Source: Tabrizicola sp.
GTDB lineage: Bacteria; Pseudomonadota; Alphaproteobacteria; Rhodobacterales; Rhodobacteraceae
Direction: 5' to 3'
Length of the DNA stretch: 64,000 nucleotides
Assembly (NCBI RefSeq): GCF_016792905.1
Contig: NZ_JAEULP010000046.1
Coordinates: 1 to 64,000 of the forward strand
This document shows, in pieces, positions 16,442-24,206 of the stretch. The notes beneath the pieces are model-generated. The model saw nothing but the letters and a program-made list of their open reading frames with translations. It was not told where the DNA came from and searched no databases. Every line of letters begins with the position of its first letter. Positions within the stretch are counted from its first letter, which is position 1. A program made the position numbers and the translations under genes.

Positions 16442-17209
16442 TCAGGTCCCCGGAAATTCTGCTTTGCGTTTCTCTTGGAAGGCCGCGACACCCTCCTGCC
16501 GGTCAGCGCTGGCGGCAATGGCGGCAGAGCCCAGCGCCTCGATCAGGGCGGCACTGTCCTCGCCCTGCCCCGCATGGATCATCGCCTTGGTGATCTCGGC
16601 CGCGCGGGGGGAGAGGGTTGCGGCCTTTTCGGCGATCTCCTGCGCTGCGTTGCGAACGTCCGCGGCTATCTCGGCAACGAAGCCGCAGGAGATAAGGCGG
16701 TCGGCCCCGATCCGGCGACCAAAGAGCGCCATTTCCTTGACCATCGCTTCCGGGATCAGCCGCGCCAGCCGCTGCGAGCCGGACCAGCCGGGGACGATGC
16801 CGACCCCGGCCTCGGGCAGCGCGATGGTGGCCTTGGGAGTGATGACCCGGATATCGCAGGCGGCGGCAAGTTCCAGACCGCCCCCGAAGGCATGGCCGTT
16901 CAGCGCCGCGATGGTGGGCTTCGCCAGCCGCGCCAGCCGGTCAAAGATGCGATGCCCGCCGCGCACCCAGTTGCGGGCAAACTCGGCGGGGCCAAGATCG
17001 CCCCAGGCGTTGATGTCGGCGCCGGAGCAGAAGGCCTTTTCGCCCTCGCCGGTGATGATCACGGCCCGGACTTCCGGGCGGCCTTCGACCACCTCCAGAT
17101 GGCTGGCAAGCTGGCCCAGCATCTCGACCGTGAAGCAGTTGAGCTTGGCGGGGTTGTCGAGCCGCAGCTCGGCCACGGGCCCGGCGATATGCAGGCGGAC
17201 CCCGGTCAT
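16442..17209 (-). CDS. Enoyl-CoA hydratase/isomerase family protein
   Basis: 255 aa crotonase-fold protein. The oxyanion-hole segments are CSGADINAWGDLG and the catalytic-loop region is NGHAFGGGLELAAACDIRV, with a Glu in ALPEAGVGIVPGWSGSQRL. It hydrates or isomerises a CoA thioester. The ATG at 17209 overlaps the CoA-transferase stop (ATGA); a GTG three codons upstream is less likely. Its neighbour makes the CoA ester, so the pair probably works on the same acid. Confidence 0.88.
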   Translation of the reverse strand: MTGVRLHIAGPVAELRLDNPAKLNCFTVEMLGQLASHLEVVEGRPEVRAVIITGEGEKAFCSGADINAWGDLGPAEFARNWVRGGHRIFDRLARLAKPTIAALNGHAFGGGLELAAACDIRVITPKATIALPEAGVGIVPGWSGSQRLARLIPEAMVKEMALFGRRIGADRLISCGFVAEIAADVRNAAQEIAEKAATLSPRAAEITKAMIHAGQGEDSAALIEALGSAAIAASADRQEGVAAFQEKRKAEFPGT

Positions 17210-18777
17210 GGCTGCCACCCCATCGGGCCTTCAGCCAGCAGCGACAGCGGCATGGTGGTGGCGTTTTCGGCCAGCGTCACCCGGCCCTGCGATGCCGCAA
17301 CGATGTCGCGCGCCGGGTCGATGCCGGGCATGATCTCGGTCGCGACCAGACCCTGGTCCGTCAGCCGGATCACGCAGCGCTCGGTGATGTACAGGATCTC
17401 CTGCCCTTGCTGGCGGGCGCGGGTGCCGGAGAAGGTGACATGTTCGACCTTCTCGACCATCTTGCAGAACTTGCCGGGCGTGGCGACCTTCAGGCCGGTG
17501 GCGGTCAGCTCCACCCCTGCCCCGGCCTCGAACCAGCCGGAGAAGACGATCTTGCGGGCATGGGCGGTGATGTCGACAAAACCGCCGCAGCCGGCGGTCA
17601 GGTAGGGCTTCTTGCCCAGCTTCGAGACGTTGACGTTGCCCTCGACGTCGATCTCCAGGAACGACAGGAACGACATGTCGAAGCCCGCACCCTGGAAATA
17701 GATGAACTGCTGGGGCGAGGGGACATAGGCATCGGCGTTCGAGGCACAGCCGAAGGCGAAGCCGGTCAGGGGCATGCCGCCCACCGCGCCCTGTTCGATG
17801 GCCCAGGTCACGGCATCGGGGTGGCCTTCCTCCAGAAGGACCCGGGGCACCATGGCAGAGATGCCGAAGCCGAGGTTGGCGGTCATGCCTTCCTTCAACT
17901 CCAGTGCCGCGCGCCGGGCGATGACCTTTTCCACGCCATGTTCGGCCAGATGGAAGCTGGACCACGGCCGCATGATCTGGCCGGAAATCGCCGGGTCATA
18001 GCGGGTTTCGGTGGTCTGGCGTTGGTCGGGATCGAGGACGATCAGGTCAACCAGATGACCGGGCACACGCACGTCATGCGGGCGAAGCGAGCCCTTGGCG
18101 GTGAGGCGCGAAACCTGCGCGATAACGAGACCCCGGTTGTTGCGGGTGGCGATCGCCTGTTCCAGCCCGCCCAGATAGGCGCCTTCGTGTTCGTAGGTCA
18201 GGTTGCCCCATTCATCCGCCGTGGTGGCGCGCAGGATGCAGACATCGGGCGCGATGTTCGGGAAGTGAAGCCAGGTCTCGTCGGCGAAGTCGACGCGATG
18301 GACGATGGGTTGGGCGGCGCCACGGGCGTTCATCGCGCAACCCTCGCGCACCGGGTCGGCGAAGGTCTCCATCCCGACCTTGGTCAGCACGCCCGGGCGG
18401 CGGGCGGCAGCCTCGCGGTGCATGTCGAACATGATGCCGGAGGGGACGTTGTAGGCGGCGACACGGTCCTCGACGATCATCTTCCAGATCTCGGGCATCG
18501 GCAGGTTGGAAGAGCCGGAGGGATAGGAGCCGGCCAGCACGCGGGCCAGAAGCCCGTCCTGCGCAATCCAGTCCATGCCCTTGACGCCATACATGTCGCC
18601 TGCGGCGATGGGATGCAACGTGGTGATGGCCTTCGGGTGGCCCTCGGCGCGAAACCGTTCTCCCAGTGCCCTGAGCACAAGGTCGGGGCAGCCGAGCGCG
18701 GAGGAGGAGGAGACGGTGACGACAGCCCCGTCGGGAATGCGTGCGACGGCTGCGGAGGGGGAGACGAGCTTGGTCAT
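17206..18777 (-). CDS. Family I acyl-CoA:carboxylate CoA-transferase
   Basis: 523 aa with fused alpha and beta halves, as in propionate/acetate CoA-transferases (YdiF type). The N-terminal half has DGAVVTVSSSSALGCPDLVL. The C-terminal half has GISAMVPRVLLEEG and the catalytic glutamate motif AIEQGAVGGMPLTG, then FIYFQGAGFDMSFLSFLEID. It moves CoA from acetyl-CoA or a similar donor onto a carboxylate. Its ATG overlaps the upstream dehydrogenase stop by 4 nt. The acceptor acid is unknown. Confidence 0.9.
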   Translation of the reverse strand: MTKLVSPSAAVARIPDGAVVTVSSSSALGCPDLVLRALGERFRAEGHPKAITTLHPIAAGDMYGVKGMDWIAQDGLLARVLAGSYPSGSSNLPMPEIWKMIVEDRVAAYNVPSGIMFDMHREAAARRPGVLTKVGMETFADPVREGCAMNARGAAQPIVHRVDFADETWLHFPNIAPDVCILRATTADEWGNLTYEHEGAYLGGLEQAIATRNNRGLVIAQVSRLTAKGSLRPHDVRVPGHLVDLIVLDPDQRQTTETRYDPAISGQIMRPWSSFHLAEHGVEKVIARRAALELKEGMTANLGFGISAMVPRVLLEEGHPDAVTWAIEQGAVGGMPLTGFAFGCASNADAYVPSPQQFIYFQGAGFDMSFLSFLEIDVEGNVNVSKLGKKPYLTAGCGGFVDITAHARKIVFSGWFEAGAGVELTATGLKVATPGKFCKMVEKVEHVTFSGTRARQQGQEILYITERCVIRLTDQGLVATEIMPGIDPARDIVAASQGRVTLAENATTMPLSLLAEGPMGWQP

Positions 18778-19775
18778 GCGGTTCTCCGGTAGTCGACGGT
18801 CTGGCGGATACCCGTCCGGGCGGCCTCGCGCACGGCAAGGGCCACGGCCAGCGAGGCGATGCCGTCACGGCCGGTTGCCGCAGGGGCGCCCTGCCCAGCG
18901 ACGGCGGACAGGAAATCCTGCACGCCCTGGGCGTAGAGGTTGTGCGTCGGGAAGGACACCGCCTCGCGCCCGGTTGCGGTGACCAGCTCGATCTCGCCCT
19001 TGGGCTGCTGCGTCATCACCCCCCGCGCAAAGATCGAGCCATGGGTGCCATGCACCTCCAGCCCCGATCCGGCGAAGGGATGGGTGAAGCTTTCGTGGCC
19101 GAACACCATCGCGCCCGAGGGCATGGACCAGACCGACATGACCGAATCCTCGACCCCCTGCCCCATGCCGGAGGCCGTCATCTGCGCGACCACGGCCACG
19201 GGGTCTTCGCCCAGAAGGAAGCGCGCCACGTCGGCGTCATGCACGGTGATGTCGGGGATCACCCCGCCGCCCGCGCCCGCGTCGTTGATCCGCCAGCCTT
19301 GCAGGTTGCCGGGCAGGTGGACGGCGTGGAAGAGGCGCAGCGACAGGACGCGGCCGATGCGGCCCTGCGCGATCAGGTCGCGGACGGCGCGATGCGAGCC
19401 GGAGCAGCGTAGATGGTGGTTGGTGGCGAAGATCACCCCCGCCGCTTCTGCCGCCGCGACCATTTCCGTTGCCTCGTCCAGCGTCATCGCCAGCGGCTTT
19501 TCGCACAGCACATGCTTGCCTGCCGCGATGGCCGACAGCGCCTGGGCATGGTGCTTCTCGTTGGTCGAGGAGATGTAGACCGCCCGGATCGAGGGATCAT
19601 CCAGGATGAGGGCCAGTGTGGCACCATGGGTCGGGATGCCATGCCGCGCGGCGAAATCGCGTGCCCGCGCCTTGGTCGTGCTGACCACGGCGGCAACCTC
19701 GCCCCCGGTCGCCCGGATCGCGCCGATCATGTGCTGCTCGGCAATCGTGCTTGCCCCGATCAGTCCCCAGCGCAT
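18774..19775 (-). CDS. Gfo/Idh/MocA-family oxidoreductase
   Basis: 333 aa. The N-terminal Rossmann domain has GLIGASTIAEQHMIGAIR, and the EKP motif is GKHVLCEKPLAMTLDEATE. The C-terminal domain includes GAGGGVIPDITVHDADVARF with the usual D/H catalytic positions. It is an NAD(P)-dependent dehydrogenase acting on a sugar, inositol or similar polyol. I chose the ATG at 19775; the frame continues upstream into the twin operator at 19792-19826. It is the first gene of the minus-strand operon with CoA-transferase, hydratase and ALDH. Confidence 0.88.
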   Translation of the reverse strand: MRWGLIGASTIAEQHMIGAIRATGGEVAAVVSTTKARARDFAARHGIPTHGATLALILDDPSIRAVYISSTNEKHHAQALSAIAAGKHVLCEKPLAMTLDEATEMVAAAEAAGVIFATNHHLRCSGSHRAVRDLIAQGRIGRVLSLRLFHAVHLPGNLQGWRINDAGAGGGVIPDITVHDADVARFLLGEDPVAVVAQMTASGMGQGVEDSVMSVWSMPSGAMVFGHESFTHPFAGSGLEVHGTHGSIFARGVMTQQPKGEIELVTATGREAVSFPTHNLYAQGVQDFLSAVAGQGAPAATGRDGIASLAVALAVREAARTGIRQTVDYRRTA

Positions 19776-19791
19776 CGCGTCCTCGGTTATT

Positions 19792-19826
19792 TTGGATCGT
19801 TCCAATTCAATACTGGAACGATCCAA
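19792..19826. promoter_or_regulatory. Twin operator upstream of the Gfo-led operon
   Basis: Perfect 13-bp inverted arms TTGGATCGTTCCA (19792-19804) and TGGAACGATCCAA (19814-19826) are separated by 9 nt. Each arm is itself an imperfect palindrome with a central CG (TGGAtCGtTCCA), the layout of LacI-family sites. The arms are about two helical turns apart, so two dimers could bind on one face. The site lies 17 nt upstream of the ATG at 19775. The regulator is not identified. Confidence 0.6.
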
Positions 19827-19879
19827 TAGTCGTCAAGTGAGTCGTTTCACTGCACGGGCGGAAAGCAGGGATCAGGGAG

Positions 19880-20359
19880 TCAGCGGCGGGCTTTCTGGGC
19901 GGCTTCCGGGGTGCCGGACCGCAGGTCAAGCCGCTGCAAATCCTCAAGAAGATCCAGAAGTTGCTCCAGCCGGTTGTGACCGAACTCGGCCTCGATCCGG
20001 CCCAGGATCGCTGCGCTTTCACCGGCATGGGCGTTGACCAGGGCGAGTCCGGCAGGCGTGATCGCCACCACCGTCTTGCGCCGGTCCTCTGGCGGGGTCA
20101 TGCGCGAGATCAGCCCCTCAGCGACCATCGGCCCGACCATCCGGGTCAGGCTGGACAGGAGCAGCACCGCCTCGGCGGCGACCTGGCTCAGTTCCTGCGG
20201 GCCCTTTTCCTGCAACACCCGCAGCACGCGCCATTTCTGTTCGTTCACACCCGAGTCCGACAGCATGTCGCGGATCGGACCCATGACCACCTCCCGCGCG
20301 CGCAGAAGCGAGATGGGCAGGGAACGGCGGGTTTGGCGGAAGGCGGGGGCGTCGGTCAT
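19880..20359 (-). CDS. hpaR: Homoprotocatechuate pathway regulator HpaR (MarR family)
   Basis: 159 aa. It matches HpaR from the start (MTDAPAFRQTRRSLPISLLR, AREVV). A winged-helix region follows: WRVLRVLQEKGPQELSQVA, SSLTRMVGPMVAEGL, and the wing MTPPEDRRKTVVAITPAG. It is a cytoplasmic repressor of homoprotocatechuate degradation that responds to aromatic pathway substrates. It diverges from hpaF, and the inverted repeat at 20407-20424 is the likely binding site. A longer upstream frame overlaps hpaF on the other strand and was rejected. Confidence 0.9.
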   Translation of the reverse strand: MTDAPAFRQTRRSLPISLLRAREVVMGPIRDMLSDSGVNEQKWRVLRVLQEKGPQELSQVAAEAVLLLSSLTRMVGPMVAEGLISRMTPPEDRRKTVVAITPAGLALVNAHAGESAAILGRIEAEFGHNRLEQLLDLLEDLQRLDLRSGTPEAAQKARR

Positions 20360-20406
20360 GTCCAGCTTATGGCCTGTTTCGGGCACAGTCTCAACCTCCG
20401 CAAAAT

Positions 20407-20424
20407 TACTTGACAAAGCAAGTA
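20407..20424. promoter_or_regulatory. Likely HpaR operator overlapping a -35 box
   Basis: TACTTG-ACAAAG-CAAGTA is a perfect 6+6+6 inverted repeat in the hpaR-hpaF divergent gap, the size and symmetry of MarR-family sites. A TTGACA hexamer (20410-20415), a candidate -35 for hpaF, lies inside it, so bound HpaR would block RNA polymerase. Confidence 0.6.
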
Positions 20425-20455
20425 TCATCCCGCTCAATCGGACTGGGAGGCCGCG

Positions 20456-20848
20456 ATGCCGCATATACAGATCGACTATTCCGCGAATCTTGAAAGCCGA
20501 CTTGATGTCGCGGGCCTGTGTCGCGTGCTGCGGGATGCGGCGGTCGCGACCGGCATCCTGCCGCTCGCTGGCATCCGCGTCCGGGCGCTGCGGGCTGATC
20601 ATGTGGTGATCGCCGACGGCAACCCGGACCATGCCTTCCTCGACATCTCGATCCGCCTGCGCGGCGGGCGCAGCGACGCGGCCAAGGCCGAAGCGACCGC
20701 CCTTATCTTCGCCGCCGCCGAGACCTTCTGCGCCGAAGTCATGGCCAGCTCGTCCCTCATGCTGTCGCTGGAAATGCGCGACATCGACCCCGCGCTGTCG
20801 CCCAAGGCCAGCTCGATCCGCAACTACCTGCCCGGAGAAAAAGAATGA
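20456..20848 (+). CDS. hpaF: 5-carboxymethyl-2-hydroxymuconate delta-isomerase
   Basis: 130 aa, close to the E. coli HpaF/HpcD length. It begins MPHIQIDYSANLE, where Pro2 is the catalytic base of tautomerase-superfamily enzymes (after Met removal). The rest (FLDISIRLRGGRS, SLMLSLEMRDIDP) matches CHM isomerase. It converts 5-carboxymethyl-2-hydroxymuconate to 5-oxo-pent-3-ene-1,2,5-tricarboxylate (OPET). It is the first gene of the operon and overlaps hpaE by ATGA. Confidence 0.92.
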   Translation: MPHIQIDYSANLESRLDVAGLCRVLRDAAVATGILPLAGIRVRALRADHVVIADGNPDHAFLDISIRLRGGRSDAAKAEATALIFAAAETFCAEVMASSSLMLSLEMRDIDPALSPKASSIRNYLPGEKE

Positions 20849-22350
20849 CGCTCGCCACCCATCTGGAAAAGCTTGAGGGTCATCTGGCGCGGTTCCGGTC
20901 GGGCGGCATCCTGAACCTGATCGACGGGAAGGATGCGGCGGGCGCGGGCGGGGTGTTCGAGACCCGCTCGCCGGTCGATGAAAGCCTGATCGCCACCGTC
21001 GCGCGTGGGACGGCGGCGGATGTCGATCGGGCGGCACAGGCGGCGAAGGCGGCCTTCCCGGCCTGGGCGGCGCTGGACGGGGCAAAGCGCAAGGCGATCC
21101 TGCACCGCATCGCCGACGGGATCGAGGCGCGGGCCGAGGAAATCGCATTGTGCGAATGCTGGGACACCGGGCAGGCCTGGCGCTTCATGTCGAAGGCCGC
21201 CCTGCGCGGGGCGGAGAACTTCCGCTACTTCGCCGACCTGGCGCCGGGTGCCCGGGACGGCAAGTCGCTGCCGACGAAGGACCACCTGAACGTGACCAGC
21301 CGCAAGCCCATCGGGCCGGTCGGGGTGATCACGCCCTGGAACACGCCATTCATGCTGTCGACCTGGAAGATTGCGCCTGCCTTGGCCGCAGGCTGCACGG
21401 TCGTTCACAAGCCGGCCGAGTTTTCCCCCCTCACCGCGCGGCTGCTGGCCGAAATCTGCCACGAGGCGGGGCTGCCCCCCGGCGTGCTGAACCTGGTCAA
21501 CGGGCTGGGCGAGGAGGCCGGGAAGGCGCTGACCGAACATCCCGCCATCAAGGCCATCGCCTTCGTCGGTGAAAGCCGCACCGGCAGCATGATCATGAAA
21601 CAGGGCGCCGACACGCTGAAGCGGGTGCATTTCGAGCTGGGCGGCAAGAACCCGGTGATCGTCTTCGAGGACGCCGATCTTGAGCGGGCGCTGGATGCGG
21701 CGATCTTCATGATCTATTCGCTGAACGGCGAACGCTGCACCTCGTCCTCGCGCGTGCTGGTGCAGGAAAGCATCGCGGAAAAGTTCAACGCCATGCTGGC
21801 CAAGCGGGCCGATGCGATCAGGGTCGGGCATCCGCTGGACCCGGAAACCGAAGTCGGACCGCTGATCCACAAGACCCATTTCGACAAGGTCACGTCCTAC
21901 GTCGAGATCGGCAGGCAGGACGGCGCGGTTCTGGCGGCGGGTGGCAACAGGGTGGGCGATGCGGGATGGTTCGTGCGCCCGACGCTGTTCACCGGCGCAA
22001 CCCCGCAGATGCGGATCGCGCAGGAAGAGGTGTTCGGCCCCTTCCTGACCTCGCTGACCTTCAGGGACGAGGCCGAGGCGCTGGCCATCGCCAACTCCAC
22101 CGCCTACGGGTTGACCGGATACCTCTGGACCAATGACCTGACCCGCGCCCTGCGGTTTTCCGATGCGCTGGAGGCCGGGATGATCTGGGTCAACTCAGAA
22201 AACGTCCGCCACCTGCCCACCCCGTTCGGCGGGGTGAAAGCATCAGGCATCGGGCGCGACGGAGGGGACTGGTCGTTCGAGTTCTACATGGAAACGAAGA
22301 ACACCGCCTTCGCGATTGGCAACCACAAGATCCAGCGGCTTGGCGCCTGA
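20845..22350 (+). CDS. hpaE: 5-carboxymethyl-2-hydroxymuconate semialdehyde dehydrogenase
   Basis: 501 aa ALDH. Catalytic motifs: TPWNTPFMLSTWKIAPALA, FVGESRTGSMI, Glu in FELGGKNPVIVFED, and Cys in SLNGERCTSSSRVLV, the NGERCT form typical of HpaE. It oxidises the ring-cleavage semialdehyde to 5-carboxymethyl-2-hydroxymuconate with NAD+. The ATG is coupled to the hpaF stop. It precedes hpaD by 12 nt with a strong AGGGGGAAGG ribosome-binding site for hpaD. Confidence 0.93.
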   Translation: MTLATHLEKLEGHLARFRSGGILNLIDGKDAAGAGGVFETRSPVDESLIATVARGTAADVDRAAQAAKAAFPAWAALDGAKRKAILHRIADGIEARAEEIALCECWDTGQAWRFMSKAALRGAENFRYFADLAPGARDGKSLPTKDHLNVTSRKPIGPVGVITPWNTPFMLSTWKIAPALAAGCTVVHKPAEFSPLTARLLAEICHEAGLPPGVLNLVNGLGEEAGKALTEHPAIKAIAFVGESRTGSMIMKQGADTLKRVHFELGGKNPVIVFEDADLERALDAAIFMIYSLNGERCTSSSRVLVQESIAEKFNAMLAKRADAIRVGHPLDPETEVGPLIHKTHFDKVTSYVEIGRQDGAVLAAGGNRVGDAGWFVRPTLFTGATPQMRIAQEEVFGPFLTSLTFRDEAEALAIANSTAYGLTGYLWTNDLTRALRFSDALEAGMIWVNSENVRHLPTPFGGVKASGIGRDGGDWSFEFYMETKNTAFAIGNHKIQRLGA

Positions 22351-22362
22351 AGGGGGAAGGTC

Positions 22363-23217
22363 ATGGGAGAAATCGTTCTGGCGGCGAAATGCACGCATGT
22401 GCCGACGATGCTGATGTCCGAACAGGACGGCCCGGTGAAGGGCAAACGGCAGGCGGCCATCGACGGGCACCTGGAAATCGCCTGGCGCGCCAAGGCCTTG
22501 GGGGCCGATACGGTCGTCATCTGCGACACGCATTGGGTGATCAACGCGGGCTTCCACATCAACGCCAACCACCGATTCCGGGGCCTGTTCACCTCGAACG
22601 AGTTCCCGCAGTTCATCCAGAACATGCCCTTCGACCATGAGGGCAACCCGGCCCTTGGCGACGCCATCGCCAGGGCCGCGACCGAGGCGGGGGTCTACAC
22701 GCTGGCCCATCACCTTGACACGCTGGAATGCGAATACGGCACACTGGTGCCAATGCATTTCATGTCCCGTGCCCACCGGATGAAGGTCGTTTCCGTCGCC
22801 GCCTGGTGCACGGTGCACAGCCACGACGAAAGCCGGGTGATCGGCGAGGCGATCCGCAAGGCGGTGGAAGCGTCCGACAGCAAGGTCCTGCTGGTCGCGT
22901 CCGGCTCGCTCTCGCACAAGATCTGGCCGAACCGGGACTATGCGGCGAACAATGGCACCTTCACCATCTCCAGCGAGTTCAACCGGCAGGTCGACCTGCA
23001 TGTGCTGGACATGTGGCAGAGGGGCGACCATGCGACCTTCCTGAAGATGCTGCCGGACTACGCCCAGTTCTGCTGCGGCGAAGGCTCGATGCACGACACC
23101 GCCATGCTGTATGGCGCGCTCGGCTGGGACAGCTACAGCGCGAAATGCGAGGTGGTGACGCCCTATTTCCCCTCGTCCGGCACCGGCCAGACCAACGTCA
23201 TCTTCCCCGTCAGCTGA
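22363..23217 (+). CDS. hpaD: 3,4-dihydroxyphenylacetate 2,3-dioxygenase, LigB type
   Basis: 284 aa, matching the E. coli HpaD (class III extradiol) in length and from the first residues (EIVLAAKCTHVPTMLMSE). Metal-ligand histidines are expected in CTHVP and ICDTHWVIN, and GSLSHKIW and EGSMHDTAMLYG are conserved. The end, PSSGTGQTNVIFP, is also as in E. coli. It opens the homoprotocatechuate ring between C2 and C3 using Fe(II). An unrelated enzyme for the same reaction is encoded 8 nt downstream. Confidence 0.9.
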   Translation: MGEIVLAAKCTHVPTMLMSEQDGPVKGKRQAAIDGHLEIAWRAKALGADTVVICDTHWVINAGFHINANHRFRGLFTSNEFPQFIQNMPFDHEGNPALGDAIARAATEAGVYTLAHHLDTLECEYGTLVPMHFMSRAHRMKVVSVAAWCTVHSHDESRVIGEAIRKAVEASDSKVLLVASGSLSHKIWPNRDYAANNGTFTISSEFNRQVDLHVLDMWQRGDHATFLKMLPDYAQFCCGEGSMHDTAMLYGALGWDSYSAKCEVVTPYFPSSGTGQTNVIFPVS

Positions 23218-23225
23218 GGCCCGCC

Positions 23226-24206
23226 ATGCCCGTCCCCGCCCCGAACCTCTACCCGCCGTTCAACACCGTCCGCCTGAGCCATGTGGAATTCGGCGTGACC
23301 GACCTTGCGAAGTCGCGCGCCTTCTACGTCGACACGCTGGGCCTGCAAGTGACGGACGAGGACGCCGAAACGATCTGGCTGCGGGCGCTGGAGGAGCGCG
23401 GGCACCATTGCATCGTCCTGCGGAAGTCCGAAACGGCCGAGGCGCGCGACCTTGGCTTCAAGGTCTATGACGAGGACGACCTCGACCGCGCCGCCGCCTT
23501 CTTCAAGGGCAAGGGCCTGCCGGTTGACTGGGTCGAGCGCCCCTTCCAGGGCCGCAGCTTCCGCACCCGCGACCCGCTGGGTATCCCGCTGGAATTCTAC
23601 GCCCGGATGGACCGCCTGCCGCCGATCCACCAGCAATATGCCCTGTACAAAGGCGTAAAGCCCCTGCGGATCGACCATTTCAACTGCTTCTCGCCCGACG
23701 TCGATGCCTCGGTCGCCTTCTGGAACGAGATCGGCTTCCGCGTCACCGAATATACCGAGGACGAGGCGACGGGCCGCCTCTGGGCCGCCTGGACCCACCG
23801 CAAGGGCGGCGTCCACGACATCGCCTTCACAAACGGCACCGGCCCTCGCCTGCACCACACCGCCTTCTGGGTGCCAACGCCCCTGAACATCATCGACCTC
23901 CTCGACCTCATGTCCACCACCGGCTGGCTGGCAAACATCGAGCGGGGGCCGGGCCGCCACGGCATCTCCAACGCCTTCTTCCTGTACATCCGCGACCCCG
24001 ACGGCCACCGCATCGAGATCTACTGTTCCGACTACCAGACCGTCGACCCCGACCTGGAGCCGATCCGCTGGGACCTGAAGGACCCCCAGCGCCAGACGCT
24101 GTGGGGCGCCCCTGCCCCGCGGTCCTGGTTCGAGGAGGGGAGCCTGTTTGCCGGGACCACCCCCGTCCCCGCCACGCTCAACGCCACACCGATCATCGCG
24201 CCATGA
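23226..24206 (+). CDS. 3,4-dihydroxyphenylacetate 2,3-dioxygenase, VOC type
   Basis: 326 aa, two-barrel vicinal-oxygen-chelate extradiol dioxygenase of the Brevibacterium HPCD/Arthrobacter MndD kind. The metal triad is visible as His151 (RIDHFN), His211 (RLHHTAFW) and Glu264 (HRIEIYCSDY). Second-shell residues expected for HPCD are also present (Asn153, His197, Tyr254). It catalyses the same extradiol cleavage as hpaD but is not homologous to it. The next gene starts inside its stop (ATGA). Alternatively it may prefer a related catechol. Confidence 0.88.
   Translation: MPVPAPNLYPPFNTVRLSHVEFGVTDLAKSRAFYVDTLGLQVTDEDAETIWLRALEERGHHCIVLRKSETAEARDLGFKVYDEDDLDRAAAFFKGKGLPVDWVERPFQGRSFRTRDPLGIPLEFYARMDRLPPIHQQYALYKGVKPLRIDHFNCFSPDVDASVAFWNEIGFRVTEYTEDEATGRLWAAWTHRKGGVHDIAFTNGTGPRLHHTAFWVPTPLNIIDLLDLMSTTGWLANIERGPGRHGISNAFFLYIRDPDGHRIEIYCSDYQTVDPDLEPIRWDLKDPQRQTLWGAPAPRSWFEEGSLFAGTTPVPATLNATPIIAP

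Noticed and set aside
19792-19826. Assigning the twin operator to IolR because of its CGTTCC half-sites
   Set aside because: The spacing does not give GGAA-N6-TTCC in either arm, and the genes are not iol genes.
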